From contig NZ_FOJF01000003.1 of NCBI RefSeq assembly GCF_900110995.1, forward strand, positions 124,001 to 188,000: a DNA stretch of 64,000 bases. Direction: 5' to 3'. The notes under the pieces were generated by a model that was not told the DNA's origin, made no database searches, and saw nothing but the letters and a program-made list of their open reading frames with translations. Made by a program: the position numbers and the translations under genes. Source of the stretch: Chitinophaga sp. YR573. Its GTDB lineage: Bacteria > Bacteroidota > Bacteroidia > Chitinophagales > Chitinophagaceae. Below, in pieces: positions 8,340-16,477 of the stretch; position 1 is the first letter of the stretch; each line of letters begins with the position of its first letter.

Positions 8340-8950
8340 AAGATCAGCTTCGTCGCTTGTTCAATCTCATCCTGACTTACAGTATGTCCCATATTCGGAT
8401 ATACCTTCACTGTTACAGCTGCATGCATCTGCTGTAATACTTTCTCACTGGCCAGTACTCTGTCCACCGGAACATGAGGATCAGGATTACTGGTCCCGAT
8501 AAATATAGGCGTACCGCCAAAATCTCCTGTATAATTCTCCGGATAAATCTTATCACCAATCAACCCACCTGTAAACGCTACCGCTCCACCATATTTAGTC
8601 GCATTCCTGGTCACAAATTCCAGCGTTAAACAGGCTCCCTGGGAAAAGCCGAGGAAGTATATATTTTCAGGTAAGATACCCTGTGCAACAACATCTGCTG
8701 TAATCTCTTTTATCACAGATAAAGCGGATGATAAATAAGGCTCATTCTGAGCCGGAGGCGCCATAAAAGAGTAAGGATACCAGGTACCACCAGACGCCTG
8801 TGGCGCTATCAGCGCAAAATCTTTTACCGGCAGGTAATTCGCCAGGGAAAGAATATCTTCTGCACTGGCACCACGTCCATGAATCATGATCATCACTTTG
8901 GATGCTTCACTGATCTTCTTTCCTGCTGTAACAACTTTCTTCGTATGCAT
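8336..8950 (-). CDS. Phospholipase/carboxylesterase-family alpha/beta hydrolase
   Basis: This 204-residue cytoplasmic hydrolase has the catalytic triad Ser103 (GFSQGA), Asp157 (SNPDPHVP) and His189 (MGHTVS). The oxyanion segment IHGRGAS is near residue 24. It belongs to the carboxylesterase/thioesterase group related to E. coli YpfH and yeast acyl-protein thioesterases. The ATG at 8948-8950 was preferred over an upstream in-frame start because the longer N-terminus would overlap the GNAT gene and is not hydrolase-like. It is the last gene of a minus-strand run with GNAT, pirin and nitroreductase genes, which suggests detoxification of esters or hydroperoxide products. Confidence 0.83.
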   Translation of the reverse strand: MHTKKVVTAGKKISEASKVMIMIHGRGASAEDILSLANYLPVKDFALIAPQASGGTWYPYSFMAPPAQNEPYLSSALSVIKEITADVVAQGILPENIYFLGFSQGACLTLEFVTRNATKYGGAVAFTGGLIGDKIYPENYTGDFGGTPIFIGTSNPDPHVPVDRVLASEKVLQQMHAAVTVKVYPNMGHTVSQDEIEQATKLIF

Positions 8951-8955
8951 ATTAT

Positions 8956-9258
8956 TTATTCTCCTGTTTGTTTCTGCCATATATCGGCATATGTATCCGG
9001 ATGTTTTTTGAACTGTGCATGTACATAAGCACATAACGGTATCACCATCAGGTGATGTTCGCGGGCATATGCCACCATAGCATCCAGCAATTTCACGGCA
9101 AGGCCGTGACCTTCTGCCTGTGGCATAATTTCCGTATGATAAACCGTCAGGTTTTTATCATTCACGCCAATCACCATTTCTCCCACCTGTTCGCCATTCT
9201 GCATCAGGTAAAAAGCCCCGTGATTTTTCTGATTTAATCTTAATACTACTTCTTCCAT
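8956..9258 (-). CDS. GNAT-family acetyltransferase, YjdJ type
   Basis: This 100-residue protein matches the short GNAT family (YjdJ/human GTLF3B-like). It shows GEMVIGVNDKNLTVYHTEIM followed by an acetyl-CoA loop EGHGLAVKLLDAMVAYARE and a terminal YVHAQFKKHPDTYADI. The start at 9256-9258 (MEEVVLRLNQ) fits the family's usual length; the longer frame adds an unrelated tail that would overlap the pirin gene. The acetylated substrate is unknown. It sits 4 bases downstream of the pirin gene and 5 bases upstream of the esterase, so it is almost certainly in the same operon. Confidence 0.82.
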   Translation of the reverse strand: MEEVVLRLNQKNHGAFYLMQNGEQVGEMVIGVNDKNLTVYHTEIMPQAEGHGLAVKLLDAMVAYAREHHLMVIPLCAYVHAQFKKHPDTYADIWQKQTGE

Positions 9259-9262
9259 AAAA

Positions 9263-10123
9263 TTAATCTGCAAGTGTACCAAAAATACCATTCTTATAAT
9301 CTGCCATCGCCTGATCAATCTCCTCTTTTGTATTCATTACGAAATTATCTTTCGCAGCCACCGGTTCATCTATCACCTGAGCAGAAAGGAACAATATCTG
9401 ACTATCCTCATTCGCTGCCACAGAGAACATGGTGCCCTCTCTTTTAAATACAATCAGGTTATGTTCCGCTACAGGAGTGATCTCATCAATTGTTACTCTT
9501 CCATGCACAACATACAACAGCGTCCAGTAATCTTCTGTCACTTCAAACTCCACTTCTTTACCATTGGCAATCTCACCCACAGCGCTGATCACAGGTGTAA
9601 ATGAGATATTCACTGGTCCGCTTTTCCCGTCAAAAGATCCACTCACCAGTCTTATATTCACCCCTTCCTGTTCCAGTATTAAAGGCATTTCTGCCTTATG
9701 TACAAACTGATACCGGGGATCATCCCACTTATGTGCAGCAGGCACGTTCACCCATAACTGTAACAGTTCAGTTTTTCCACCTTCTATGTGTAATTTCTCA
9801 GAAGGCCCTTCACTATGTAAGATCCCTTTTCCGGCGAACATCCATTGTGCATCTCCTGCATTAATGATCTGATCATTCCCTGTGCTGTCTTTATGATGTG
9901 CCTGACCCTGCAACTGGAACGTAACCGGTGCAAATCCACGATGTGGATGTGGCATGATCCGGTTATCCGAACCCGGCGCAATAGTATCCGGTCCGCCATG
10001 ATGCAATACTATGAACGGGTTGGCAAACCTGAAATCCGCATGAGGGAGGGGCTGTAATACCTTCTCTGTTGGAGTGATATGCTTTTCCTTTCCTGCAAGG
10101 ATATGAGCAATATTCTTTTTCAT
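9263..10123 (-). CDS. Pirin family protein
   Basis: This 286-residue bicupin keeps the pirin metal ligands His59, His61 (MPHPHRGF), His103 and Glu105 (GILHSEGP), close in number to His56, His58, His101 and Glu103 of human pirin. Bacterial pirins bind iron and include quercetin 2,3-dioxygenase-type enzymes. Length matches the family. It is cytoplasmic, with no signal peptide. Its start overlaps the stop of the upstream REC-like gene by 4 bases, giving translational coupling. A second pirin of a different subfamily lies at the head of the same gene run. Confidence 0.9.
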   Translation of the reverse strand: MKKNIAHILAGKEKHITPTEKVLQPLPHADFRFANPFIVLHHGGPDTIAPGSDNRIMPHPHRGFAPVTFQLQGQAHHKDSTGNDQIINAGDAQWMFAGKGILHSEGPSEKLHIEGGKTELLQLWVNVPAAHKWDDPRYQFVHKAEMPLILEQEGVNIRLVSGSFDGKSGPVNISFTPVISAVGEIANGKEVEFEVTEDYWTLLYVVHGRVTIDEITPVAEHNLIVFKREGTMFSVAANEDSQILFLSAQVIDEPVAAKDNFVMNTKEEIDQAMADYKNGIFGTLAD

Positions 10124-10449
10124 GAGGCCAATTGAATATTTTCCTGGTCTAATACAAATTTGATTTCGTTGTTCAGCAACCCGCTGCCACCACCATAATG
10201 CCGTCTTACAATAACTGCCGGATTAAGCGCCAGCAGTTGTTCCTTTAAATGTACTTCTTCTTCCGGTGTTACACCAGCACACAATAATACAATGTGGAAA
10301 GAAGTTTTGGCAAAAGCTGCCAGCACTTCTTCCTCTGTGTTTGCTGTTACACCATACCATCCGGCAGGAGCATTCAGCAGCCTGTTCATGACCAGCATGA
10401 TTTCCGGATTACGGCCCAGCGCCAGTATGTTCAATTGATCGATCTGCAT
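10120..10449 (-). CDS. Small receiver-like protein of unknown function
   Basis: This 109-residue protein alternates beta strands and helices like a response-regulator receiver: ILALGRNPEIMLVMNRLLN, FHIVLLCAGVTPEEE, and a final half with VIVRRHYGGGSGLL. The usual acidic pocket and phospho-acceptor Asp are not evident; the strand-3 position appears to be CAG. It is therefore perhaps a degenerate receiver or a protein of similar fold. It is embedded between the nitroreductase and a pirin gene in the same operon, overlapping the pirin start by 4 bases. No function can be named. Confidence 0.7.
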   Translation of the reverse strand: MQIDQLNILALGRNPEIMLVMNRLLNAPAGWYGVTANTEEEVLAAFAKTSFHIVLLCAGVTPEEEVHLKEQLLALNPAVIVRRHYGGGSGLLNNEIKFVLDQENIQLAS

Positions 10450-10454
10450 ATTCT

Positions 10455-11030
10455 TTAGTCTAACAAAGTGGTAAATTCACCCAGCGACTTACGGCTGCGT
10501 GGCGCCAGCTCTCTTGATTTATACGGCTCTTCCAGTTTCTCTGCTCCATCCAGGTAACCCAGTGCTATGATACAAACCGGCTCTTCAGTCTCGGGCAGCG
10601 ACAGTTTTTCTGAGATCTGCTGTTTGCTGAATCCTGCCATCACATGACTGTAAATATCCATGCTCGATGCCTGTAGTAATATAAAGGAATTAGCCATCCC
10701 TATATCATGCAGGTAATAAGCGTTCTTCTGTTGAGTATCCGGTAATTCCCTGATACCAATCCCTGCTATCAGTACTGCTGCATTTTTAGCCCATGGCTGA
10801 TTACCCGGAGCCAGTGTAGACAGCAGTTTCTCAAATCCTTCTGTTCCCTTATGAGCATAGACGTAACGCCATGGCTGGGAGTTGTTAGCGCTGGCAGCCC
10901 ATGAACCGGCTTCCAGTATTGTTTGTATATCCTTTTCTGATATCGCCTTTTCTGCAAAAGAGCGGGCGCTCCAGCGGTGCTTAATCAAATCTATTACCTG
11001 GTGTTTCGTATGAGCAAACTTAATCGACAT
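10455..11030 (-). CDS. Nitroreductase family protein
   Basis: This 191-residue flavoprotein has the family opening LIKHRWSARSFAEKAISEKDIQTILEA in shortened form. The FMN-binding stretch ASWAASANNSQPWRY appears here as GSWAASANNSQPWR, with a C-terminal CIIALGYLDG. It would reduce nitro or quinone-type compounds using NAD(P)H in the cytoplasm. It is 29 bases downstream of the first pirin gene and 5 bases upstream of the REC-like gene. Association with pirins fits defence against quinones, aromatics or electrophiles, which is inference from context. Confidence 0.88.
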   Translation of the reverse strand: MSIKFAHTKHQVIDLIKHRWSARSFAEKAISEKDIQTILEAGSWAASANNSQPWRYVYAHKGTEGFEKLLSTLAPGNQPWAKNAAVLIAGIGIRELPDTQQKNAYYLHDIGMANSFILLQASSMDIYSHVMAGFSKQQISEKLSLPETEEPVCIIALGYLDGAEKLEEPYKSRELAPRSRKSLGEFTTLLD

Positions 11031-11059
11031 AAATAGTATAGTTTTTATAATGTTTTTTA

Positions 11060-11776
11060 TTAAAGCATTGGTACATCCATGATCAGCAATTCGGCATTGT
11101 CATCGGTAGCTACAATACTAATATTCTCCGCACCACTAACGCCTATACCATCCCTTGTAGCTACAGCCTGCCCATCTATTGTAAATGAGCCACTTAATAC
11201 AAATACATACACACCGTTACCTTCTTTTTTTACCTTGTAATCAACCTCTTTTCCCTTATCAAACAGCCCCATATTAAACCATGCATCCTGGTAAATCCAG
11301 GTCCCGGCATCATCTTTATCAGGCGAAATGATCTGTTGCAGTTGATTCTTCTTATCCTTAATGTCCAGCGATATCTGGTCATACCTGGGCGTCACATTCA
11401 ACTGATTGGGAAACAGCCATATCTGTAAAAAAGACACGGGTCTGTCCTTATTGGCATTATACTCACTATGGAACACCCCGGTACCGGTACTCATCACCTG
11501 TACATCTCCCTGCCGGATGATCTCGGTATTCCCCAGATTATCCTTATGCTCCAGATCCCCTTCCAGCGGAATGCTTATAATCTCCATATTATCATGCGGA
11601 TGGGCATCAAAACCTCTTCCACCGGCTACCTTATCATCGTTAAACACCCGCAGGGCGCCGAATTGCATCCTCTCCGGGTTATAGTAATTGGCAAAACTGA
11701 AGGTATGATGACTACTCAACCATCCATGATCCGCATGTCCCCTTGTATCTGCCTTATGTAAAATGTAACTTGCCAT
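11060..11776 (-). CDS. Pirin family protein, YhhW type
   Basis: This 238-residue bicupin resembles E. coli YhhW (quercetin 2,3-dioxygenase activity): SSHHTFSFANYYNPERM, then metal ligands His59 and His61 (DAHPHDNMEI), His103 and Glu105 (GVFHSEYN). It is the first gene of the minus-strand run that ends with the esterase, so the promoter of that operon should lie in the 130-base gap up to 11906. It is paralogous to, but shorter and of a different branch than, the pirin encoded downstream. Substrate unknown. Confidence 0.88.
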   Translation of the reverse strand: MASYILHKADTRGHADHGWLSSHHTFSFANYYNPERMQFGALRVFNDDKVAGGRGFDAHPHDNMEIISIPLEGDLEHKDNLGNTEIIRQGDVQVMSTGTGVFHSEYNANKDRPVSFLQIWLFPNQLNVTPRYDQISLDIKDKKNQLQQIISPDKDDAGTWIYQDAWFNMGLFDKGKEVDYKVKKEGNGVYVFVLSGSFTIDGQAVATRDGIGVSGAENISIVATDDNAELLIMDVPML

Positions 11777-11906
11777 ATCTGCTTTGTTTGTTACAACAAA
11801 TATCGTATAAAACAGTGAGTAAAACCATTAACATAGCTTAAGAAATAAAATTTGTCCATTCTGGATAATAGAAATTTCTTATTTTAGATTTATAATATCC
11901 ATTGTC

Positions 11907-12521
11907 ATGTTACTCAATATATCTGTGAATAATGCAGCCCTTAGAGCTGTATTAGTATTTCTCGCTTTTCTTTTATTATTATCTCTTGCTTTTTATCTAC
12001 ACATGGAAGAACCTGATCTGAAAAAATCAGAGATCATTAAAATCATGAACAGTGGTTTAGTGATCATAGGGATCATGTATTCGATTCTCACTTACGAATT
12101 TAACCAGGTGAAAACACGTAATGATATTCGCATCAGTAAATGTTCAGCAACTTATAAAATCATGGGAGAATGGTATACTTCTCCTATGATAGAGTATGTG
12201 AAAATTTGTAAAGAATTTGAAAATAGATATGAGTATCAGTTATTGAAAGATGACATTGTGATTTTCACTAGAATAGTAGAGAACAATATCAATTATGAAT
12301 TCAGGAAATCAATATTCTGCATTCTGAATTATTTCGAAGTAATAGCAGTGGGCATTAACGAGGATTTGATGGATGAACAATTTGTAAGAAAATATTTCAG
12401 GAAAATATTTTTTGATTTTTATGATACCTATTTTTCCTTCATTGAGCAAAGAAGAAAAATAAAAAATGATCATGAAATATGGAAAGAGTTTACTAATTTA
12501 GTAAACAAATGGAAGAATTAG
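11907..12521 (+). CDS. DUF4760-like membrane protein
   Basis: This 204-residue protein has two predicted membrane segments (about residues 14-32 and 48-64) followed by a helical cytoplasmic part. The latter contains ILNYFEVIAVGINEDLMDEQ and FIEQRRKIKND, resembling the DUF4760 family. Function is unknown. The coding sequence is clearly more AT-rich than its neighbours, suggesting recent acquisition. It is followed after 23 bases by a tiny gene for a 28-residue repeat peptide and then a strong terminator, so the two probably form one transcript. An immunity, anchoring or processing role for the peptide is conceivable but unproven. Confidence 0.7.
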   Translation: MLLNISVNNAALRAVLVFLAFLLLLSLAFYLHMEEPDLKKSEIIKIMNSGLVIIGIMYSILTYEFNQVKTRNDIRISKCSATYKIMGEWYTSPMIEYVKICKEFENRYEYQLLKDDIVIFTRIVENNINYEFRKSIFCILNYFEVIAVGINEDLMDEQFVRKYFRKIFFDFYDTYFSFIEQRRKIKNDHEIWKEFTNLVNKWKN

Positions 12522-12544
12522 TTAACCAATAAAAACCAACAATT

Positions 12545-12631
12545 ATGTTAGCAATTAAAGGAGGAGGCATTATTAAAGTCGCAGATACTATTCCTGGCGC
12601 AGACACTATTCCAGGCGCAGGTACTATCTAG
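12545..12631 (+). CDS. Putative 28-residue repeat peptide
   Basis: An ATG opens a 28-codon frame ending in TAG. The N-terminal part is MLAIKGGGIIKV; the rest is built from the hexapeptide ADTIPG repeated twice plus AGTI. The DNA repeat units are 18 bases long and differ only at wobble positions in the shared codons (GAT/GAC, CCT/CCA), which favours a translated peptide over a random repeat. It follows the DUF4760-like gene by 23 bases on the same strand and is closed by a terminator hairpin. It could be a secreted or modified peptide, a toxin, or a non-functional frame. No known precursor family was recognised. Confidence 0.5.
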   Translation: MLAIKGGGIIKVADTIPGADTIPGAGTI

Positions 12632-12653
12632 GCCAAAACAAAAATTAACAAAT

Positions 12654-12683
12654 AAAAAAGAGAAGCACCTGCTTCTCTTTTTT
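12654..12683. terminator. Bidirectional intrinsic terminator
   Basis: A 14-base-pair stem (12654-12667 with 12670-12683) starts with six A and ends with six T, so it can end transcription from both sides. It separates the plus-strand repeat-peptide unit from the minus-strand methyltransferase gene. Confidence 0.88.
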
Positions 12684-12689
12684 ATTAAA

Positions 12690-13304
12690 CTATACTTCTT
12701 TTCTATACACCGCGGAATATATAAACCGGCCATAATGAAATTTCTCAAAGATTTTCTGATATTGATAACGGCTGAAAAGGTCATCCATATCATTCAGTTT
12801 CCCGGCTTCTATTCTTGCAAACACCTTAAAGAAGAGGTACATTGTTTTCAGCATGATCTGCTGCCATAACTGTTTAGGATCATCAATAAAATCTGCAAAT
12901 AACCAGTTACCACCGGTTTTCAGAGAAGCATGTAGTTTATCAAAAATAGCAGCAGCATTAGTTGCAGAGAAGTTATCAAAGAGGAAAGGAGTGAGGATGA
13001 TATCATATTGATGAGAGGGAGTAAAATCTTCAATAGATTGATGTATAAATTCAACATTGTTATGTTGAATTCTTTTCTTAGAAAGCTCCAGCATGCTTTC
13101 AGAGATCTCTACATAAGTGATTTCAAGACCTGCAGGCTGGAACTTTTCAAGTATCCAGCCTGTCCCTCCACCTACAATCAATACGCTGGTATTGGGTTTT
13201 ATATAGGATAAAAGACATACCTGCGCATTGATAATAGAACGCCGGAAGATTGTCCTGCTAAGGAAATCATAATACCTGGCTATTGTATCGTAGTTATTTT
13301 TCAT
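12690..13304 (-). CDS. Class I SAM-dependent methyltransferase
   Basis: This 204-residue protein has the Rossmann motif VLIVGGGTGWILEKF (about residues 41-55), an acidic strand-2 residue in ITYVEISESML, and a later LLFADF-like strand. By family it uses S-adenosylmethionine to methylate a small molecule, substrate unknown. Its ATG shares one base with the stop of the upstream MFS gene (TAATG), so translation is coupled to the pump. As part of the TetR-controlled SDR/MFS unit it may modify a toxic compound that the pump exports. This is inference from the operon. Confidence 0.85.
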   Translation of the reverse strand: MKNNYDTIARYYDFLSRTIFRRSIINAQVCLLSYIKPNTSVLIVGGGTGWILEKFQPAGLEITYVEISESMLELSKKRIQHNNVEFIHQSIEDFTPSHQYDIILTPFLFDNFSATNAAAIFDKLHASLKTGGNWLFADFIDDPKQLWQQIMLKTMYLFFKVFARIEAGKLNDMDDLFSRYQYQKIFEKFHYGRFIYSAVYRKEV

Positions 13305-14842
13305 TAATGATCCGACAAGGCCACCTGTACCGGTTTACCTTTTCTCCTCGAAGCTAATAAAAGAATAGGTAACGAAATAAGGAAAACAAGTCCTATCAGC
13401 AGATAAGCATCATCAAAGCTCATCAGACTGGATTGTTTGGTTACATTCAGATCCATCAATCTCAAGGCCCGTGCTTTAGCTTCCAGTAATCCGGCACCTT
13501 TACTGATAAATAAGTTGGTATAGTCAGCCAGCCTTTTCACGGCCAGCGGATTATCCGTAGTAATATTGGCTACAAGGTCAGAACGATGTACAGCATTCCG
13601 TTGTGTAAGGTAAGTATTCACAATTGCCAGTCCGAATGAACCGCCCAGCTGTCGCATCATATTATTCAGCGCAGCCCCCTGCGGAATATCCTTCGGTTCC
13701 AGTGAAGAGACGGCCAGCGAAGCCAGTGGCACTGTAATGACTGCCAGTCCTATCGCTCTCCATATCAGTGATACCGTGATATCCGTTGCATTGGCATCCA
13801 GGCTCAATCTCGACATTTGCCAGCTAAACAGCATAAACAGCAGCATCCCGGTGGTGATCATAACTACGGGAGAAATGCCACGTTGTAGTAATTTAGCTGA
13901 GATCATCAGTCCGCCAATGGCCAGCAATGCCCCTGGTAGCAATAGTAACCCGGTTTGTGTAGGCGTGAAGTTAAGCAGCCGTTGTGAAAATACCGGCGTG
14001 AGGAATACGGAGCTGAACAACCCTATGCCGGAGACAAAGGTAAGTATAGCCGCCACACTCAGGTTTTTACTTCTCAACACCCTTAAATTGACGACAGGTG
14101 TTTTTGTTCTTAATTCCCACCAGATAAACAGCAATAATCCAAAGAAAGCCATCACGGAAAGAACAACGATATAATTAGCATCAAACCAGTCATCCACTTC
14201 ACCTCTTTCTAATACTGTCTGCAGAGAACCTACCCCGATAGCCAGTAAAAATATCCCCAGCCAGTCTACTTTTCCGGCTGTTTGTTTAATCAATGGTTCA
14301 TGTAATAATGAATAACATATAGCTGCCGCAGTGATACCGATAGGGATGTTGATATAAAATATCCAGGGCCATGAATAGAATTCAGTGATATAACCACCTA
14401 AAGTAGGGCCAATTGTAGGACCAATGAACACACCTATACCGAACAACGCACTGGCCACATTTATTTTCTCTTTAGGGAACAGTTCATACACAATTGCCTG
14501 TGATACGGACAGTAAAGCACCGCCGCCTATACCCTGTAAGAAACGGAAAGCGATCAGCATCCAGATATTGCTGGCTTGTCCGCACATGAAAGAGAAGAAG
14601 GTAAAGGCGATGATAGAGCCGATATAATAATTACGTCTTCCCAGTTTGGTAGCCAGGAAACCGGTGATAGGGATGATGATCACATTGGCGATAGCGTAGG
14701 AAGTGATGACCCAGGAAGTATCTTCCAGGGTAGCTCCAAGATTACCGCTCATATGCGATAGCGCCACATTAACGATAGAGGTATCTATCAGTTCCATTAC
14801 TGCAGCAGCAATAACGGTAACCAGCAATATTGTTCTGTTCAT
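13304..14842 (-). CDS. DHA2-family (EmrB/QacA-type) MFS multidrug efflux pump
   Basis: This 512-residue inner-membrane protein has about 14 hydrophobic segments. It carries the DHA2 landmarks: MELIDTSIVNVALSHM in segment 1, TKLGRRNYY for motif A, and GVFIGPTIGPTLGGYI for motif C. By family it exports drugs or toxic compounds using proton motive force. The gene is preceded by a 34-base palindrome (14858-14891) matching sites near the tetR gene, so it should be repressed by that TetR. No HlyD-type EmrA partner is encoded next to it. Confidence 0.9.
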   Translation of the reverse strand: MNRTILLVTVIAAAVMELIDTSIVNVALSHMSGNLGATLEDTSWVITSYAIANVIIIPITGFLATKLGRRNYYIGSIIAFTFFSFMCGQASNIWMLIAFRFLQGIGGGALLSVSQAIVYELFPKEKINVASALFGIGVFIGPTIGPTLGGYITEFYSWPWIFYINIPIGITAAAICYSLLHEPLIKQTAGKVDWLGIFLLAIGVGSLQTVLERGEVDDWFDANYIVVLSVMAFFGLLLFIWWELRTKTPVVNLRVLRSKNLSVAAILTFVSGIGLFSSVFLTPVFSQRLLNFTPTQTGLLLLPGALLAIGGLMISAKLLQRGISPVVMITTGMLLFMLFSWQMSRLSLDANATDITVSLIWRAIGLAVITVPLASLAVSSLEPKDIPQGAALNNMMRQLGGSFGLAIVNTYLTQRNAVHRSDLVANITTDNPLAVKRLADYTNLFISKGAGLLEAKARALRLMDLNVTKQSSLMSFDDAYLLIGLVFLISLPILLLASRRKGKPVQVALSDH

Positions 14843-14857
14843 GGTTGAAACTTAAAA

Positions 14858-14891
14858 GACTCTTATTATACCAATCGGTATAATAAGAGTC
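14858..14891. promoter_or_regulatory. TetR-type operator A, before the MFS gene
   Basis: This is a 34-base inverted repeat with 16 of 17 matched pairs, centred on ATTATACCAATCGGTATAAT. It lies between the end of the SDR gene and the MFS start. The core matches the palindromes at 15655-15674 and 16299-16322, so all three are probably bound by the TetR regulator encoded at 15692-16276. Confidence 0.85.
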
Positions 14892-14898
14892 AAATTTT

Positions 14899-15639
14899 TT
14901 ATCTGTTTGCGTTCATACCCTGCAGCGCATCGGCAGGAGAGGAGAGGTAGAATTTGTAGAAGTCTTCTGTACCAGCTACACGGATTTCGTAGTTATCAGT
15001 TTGTAGTGCCTGCAGCAGTTCATCTGCCACAACTTTAGGAGGGATACCATTTTCACCACCTATTTCAGCAGAGAAAGTTGTGTTTACAAGAGGAGGCATT
15101 AATTCGAATACTTTCACATTGCTTTTTTCCTGTGTTAGTCTGAGCGCCTGTGTATAAGAGTGTAGCGCAGCTTTGCTGGCACTGTAACCGGGAATATTAA
15201 TACCAGGAGCAAACGCTACTATAGAGGATACGTTAACGATCGCTGCTTCTGTTTGTTTCTTCAACAGCGGTAATAATTTTTCATTCAGATCTATGATAGC
15301 GAAAAGATTCGTCTGCATTTCTTCTTTTGCTTTCTTAGCAGCATTTACACCTTCTTCCAGTTTATATGTGTATGCATTACCTGCATTATTGATCACTACA
15401 TTCAGCTTTGGAAACTGCGTGTTTAGTGTCTGTACCAGTTTATCAAGGTCCTGTTCATTGGCCACATCAGAAACGATAGGTGTTACATTTTTTAATTGCG
15501 CAGCAGCCTTTTCCAGTCTTTCTGCATTTCTGCCGGTGATGATCACATGATTACCCTGTTCAGATAAAGATTTAGCTATTTCAAAGCCAATACCAAGGCT
15601 ACCGCCAGTAATAAGAACGGTATTGTTTGTTGTTTTCAT
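14899..15639 (-). CDS. Short-chain dehydrogenase/reductase (DltE-like)
   Basis: This 246-residue classical SDR has the cofactor motif TGGSLGIG, the NNAG motif, and the catalytic YSASK with a preceding serine in VNVSSIVAF. It is an NAD(P)-dependent cytoplasmic oxidoreductase of unknown substrate, similar in layout to DltE-type SDRs. It lies between the tetR gene and the MFS pump, with TetR-type palindromes on both sides, so it is probably induced together with the pump by a toxic carbonyl or alcohol compound. Confidence 0.88.
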   Translation of the reverse strand: MKTTNNTVLITGGSLGIGFEIAKSLSEQGNHVIITGRNAERLEKAAAQLKNVTPIVSDVANEQDLDKLVQTLNTQFPKLNVVINNAGNAYTYKLEEGVNAAKKAKEEMQTNLFAIIDLNEKLLPLLKKQTEAAIVNVSSIVAFAPGINIPGYSASKAALHSYTQALRLTQEKSNVKVFELMPPLVNTTFSAEIGGENGIPPKVVADELLQALQTDNYEIRVAGTEDFYKFYLSSPADALQGMNANR

Positions 15640-15654
15640 TTTGTTTGTTTTTTT

Positions 15655-15674
15655 ATTATACCGATCGGTATAAT
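15655..15674. promoter_or_regulatory. TetR-type operator B, before the SDR gene
   Basis: This is a perfect 20-base palindrome, ATTATACCGATCGGTATAAT, located 15 bases upstream of the SDR start codon and downstream of the tetR stop. Binding here would block SDR transcription. It shares the ATTATACC half-site with operators A and C. Confidence 0.88.
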
Positions 15675-15691
15675 TATAATTAAAAAAAGAG

Positions 15692-16276
15692 TTATAGATC
15701 GAGGATCATTTTTTCTACTGATTGTAACACCAGTTTCCTGTAGTTCAGTTTACCGGTTGCCTGTACCAGCATGATAGCACCTTCTATGGTAGCTATTAGC
15801 GTCAGCGCCCACTGATCAGGGTTTGCCGGCATTTTGAATTCTTTATTCTCTGCGCCTTCTTTCAGAAAATCTGTCACTTTATTTTTCCATTTGGTAACCG
15901 CCTCGCCTACTTTTTCTCTCAGCAGCGGATGTGTATCATCTGCTTCAGTAGATGTATTCAGCAACGGGCATCCTCCTTTTGGGAAGGGCAGTTTCATGAA
16001 GTTCTCATACACATATATGTACGCCAGCAATTTACCTTTGATGGTCTTCTCTTTGTCCATCTCCTGGTTAATAATAGCGACCACTTTCTTAAAATTATAA
16101 TCAAATGATGCTAATGCTACTTCATCTTTATTGGCGAAGTTTCCATAGATGCTCCCCTTGGTTAAGCCGGTAGCCTCGGTCATATCTGTTAAAGAAGTTC
16201 CCGCATACCCTTTGGTATTAAAAATGGGAGCGGTCTTCTCCACAATGTATTGCCTGGTTTTTTCTGCTTTACTCAT
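15692..16276 (-). CDS. TetR/AcrR-family repressor
   Basis: This 194-residue protein has the N-terminal TetR helix-turn-helix (GYAGTSLTDMTEATGLTKGS, then YGNFANKDEVALASF) and an all-helical ligand domain with FPKGGCPLLNTSTEADD. The start at 16274-16276 (MSKAEKTRQY) is preferred over the ATG nine bases upstream because it fits the family better. It should bind the three palindromes at 14858-14891, 15655-15674 and 16299-16322. It would thereby repress itself, the SDR, the MFS pump and the methyltransferase. The inducer is unknown, perhaps a substrate of the pump. Confidence 0.9.
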   Translation of the reverse strand: MSKAEKTRQYIVEKTAPIFNTKGYAGTSLTDMTEATGLTKGSIYGNFANKDEVALASFDYNFKKVVAIINQEMDKEKTIKGKLLAYIYVYENFMKLPFPKGGCPLLNTSTEADDTHPLLREKVGEAVTKWKNKVTDFLKEGAENKEFKMPANPDQWALTLIATIEGAIMLVQATGKLNYRKLVLQSVEKMILDL

Positions 16277-16298
16277 ATCAATCACTTAAGACGATGTA

Positions 16299-16322
16299 AA
16301 ATTATACCAATTGGTATAATTT
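16299..16322. promoter_or_regulatory. TetR-type operator C, before tetR
   Basis: This is a perfect 24-base palindrome with the core ATTATACCAATTGGTATAAT, 23 bases upstream of the preferred tetR start. It implies autoregulation. It lies in the 200-base divergent region shared with the FtsX-type permease gene, whose own promoter may be further right. Confidence 0.88.
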
Positions 16323-16477
16323 GCAAAATATTATTTTGGATAATGTTCAATTACGGACAGTTTCCGTACCAAAGCCGGACATTATTCTACAAAATAAATA
16401 TCTTTACTGATTGATTATCAATATTATATCAAAGTGGCCCTTTTTTAGCTCTCTGCCCATTAAATAAATTATCCGCT

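Noticed and set aside
9601..9864. Plus-strand frame inside the first pirin gene
   Set aside because: Antisense to intact metal-binding pirin motifs, no domain similarity.
13737..14174. 145-codon plus-strand frame inside the DHA2 MFS gene
   Set aside because: Antisense of a membrane protein gene; no family features and no start context.
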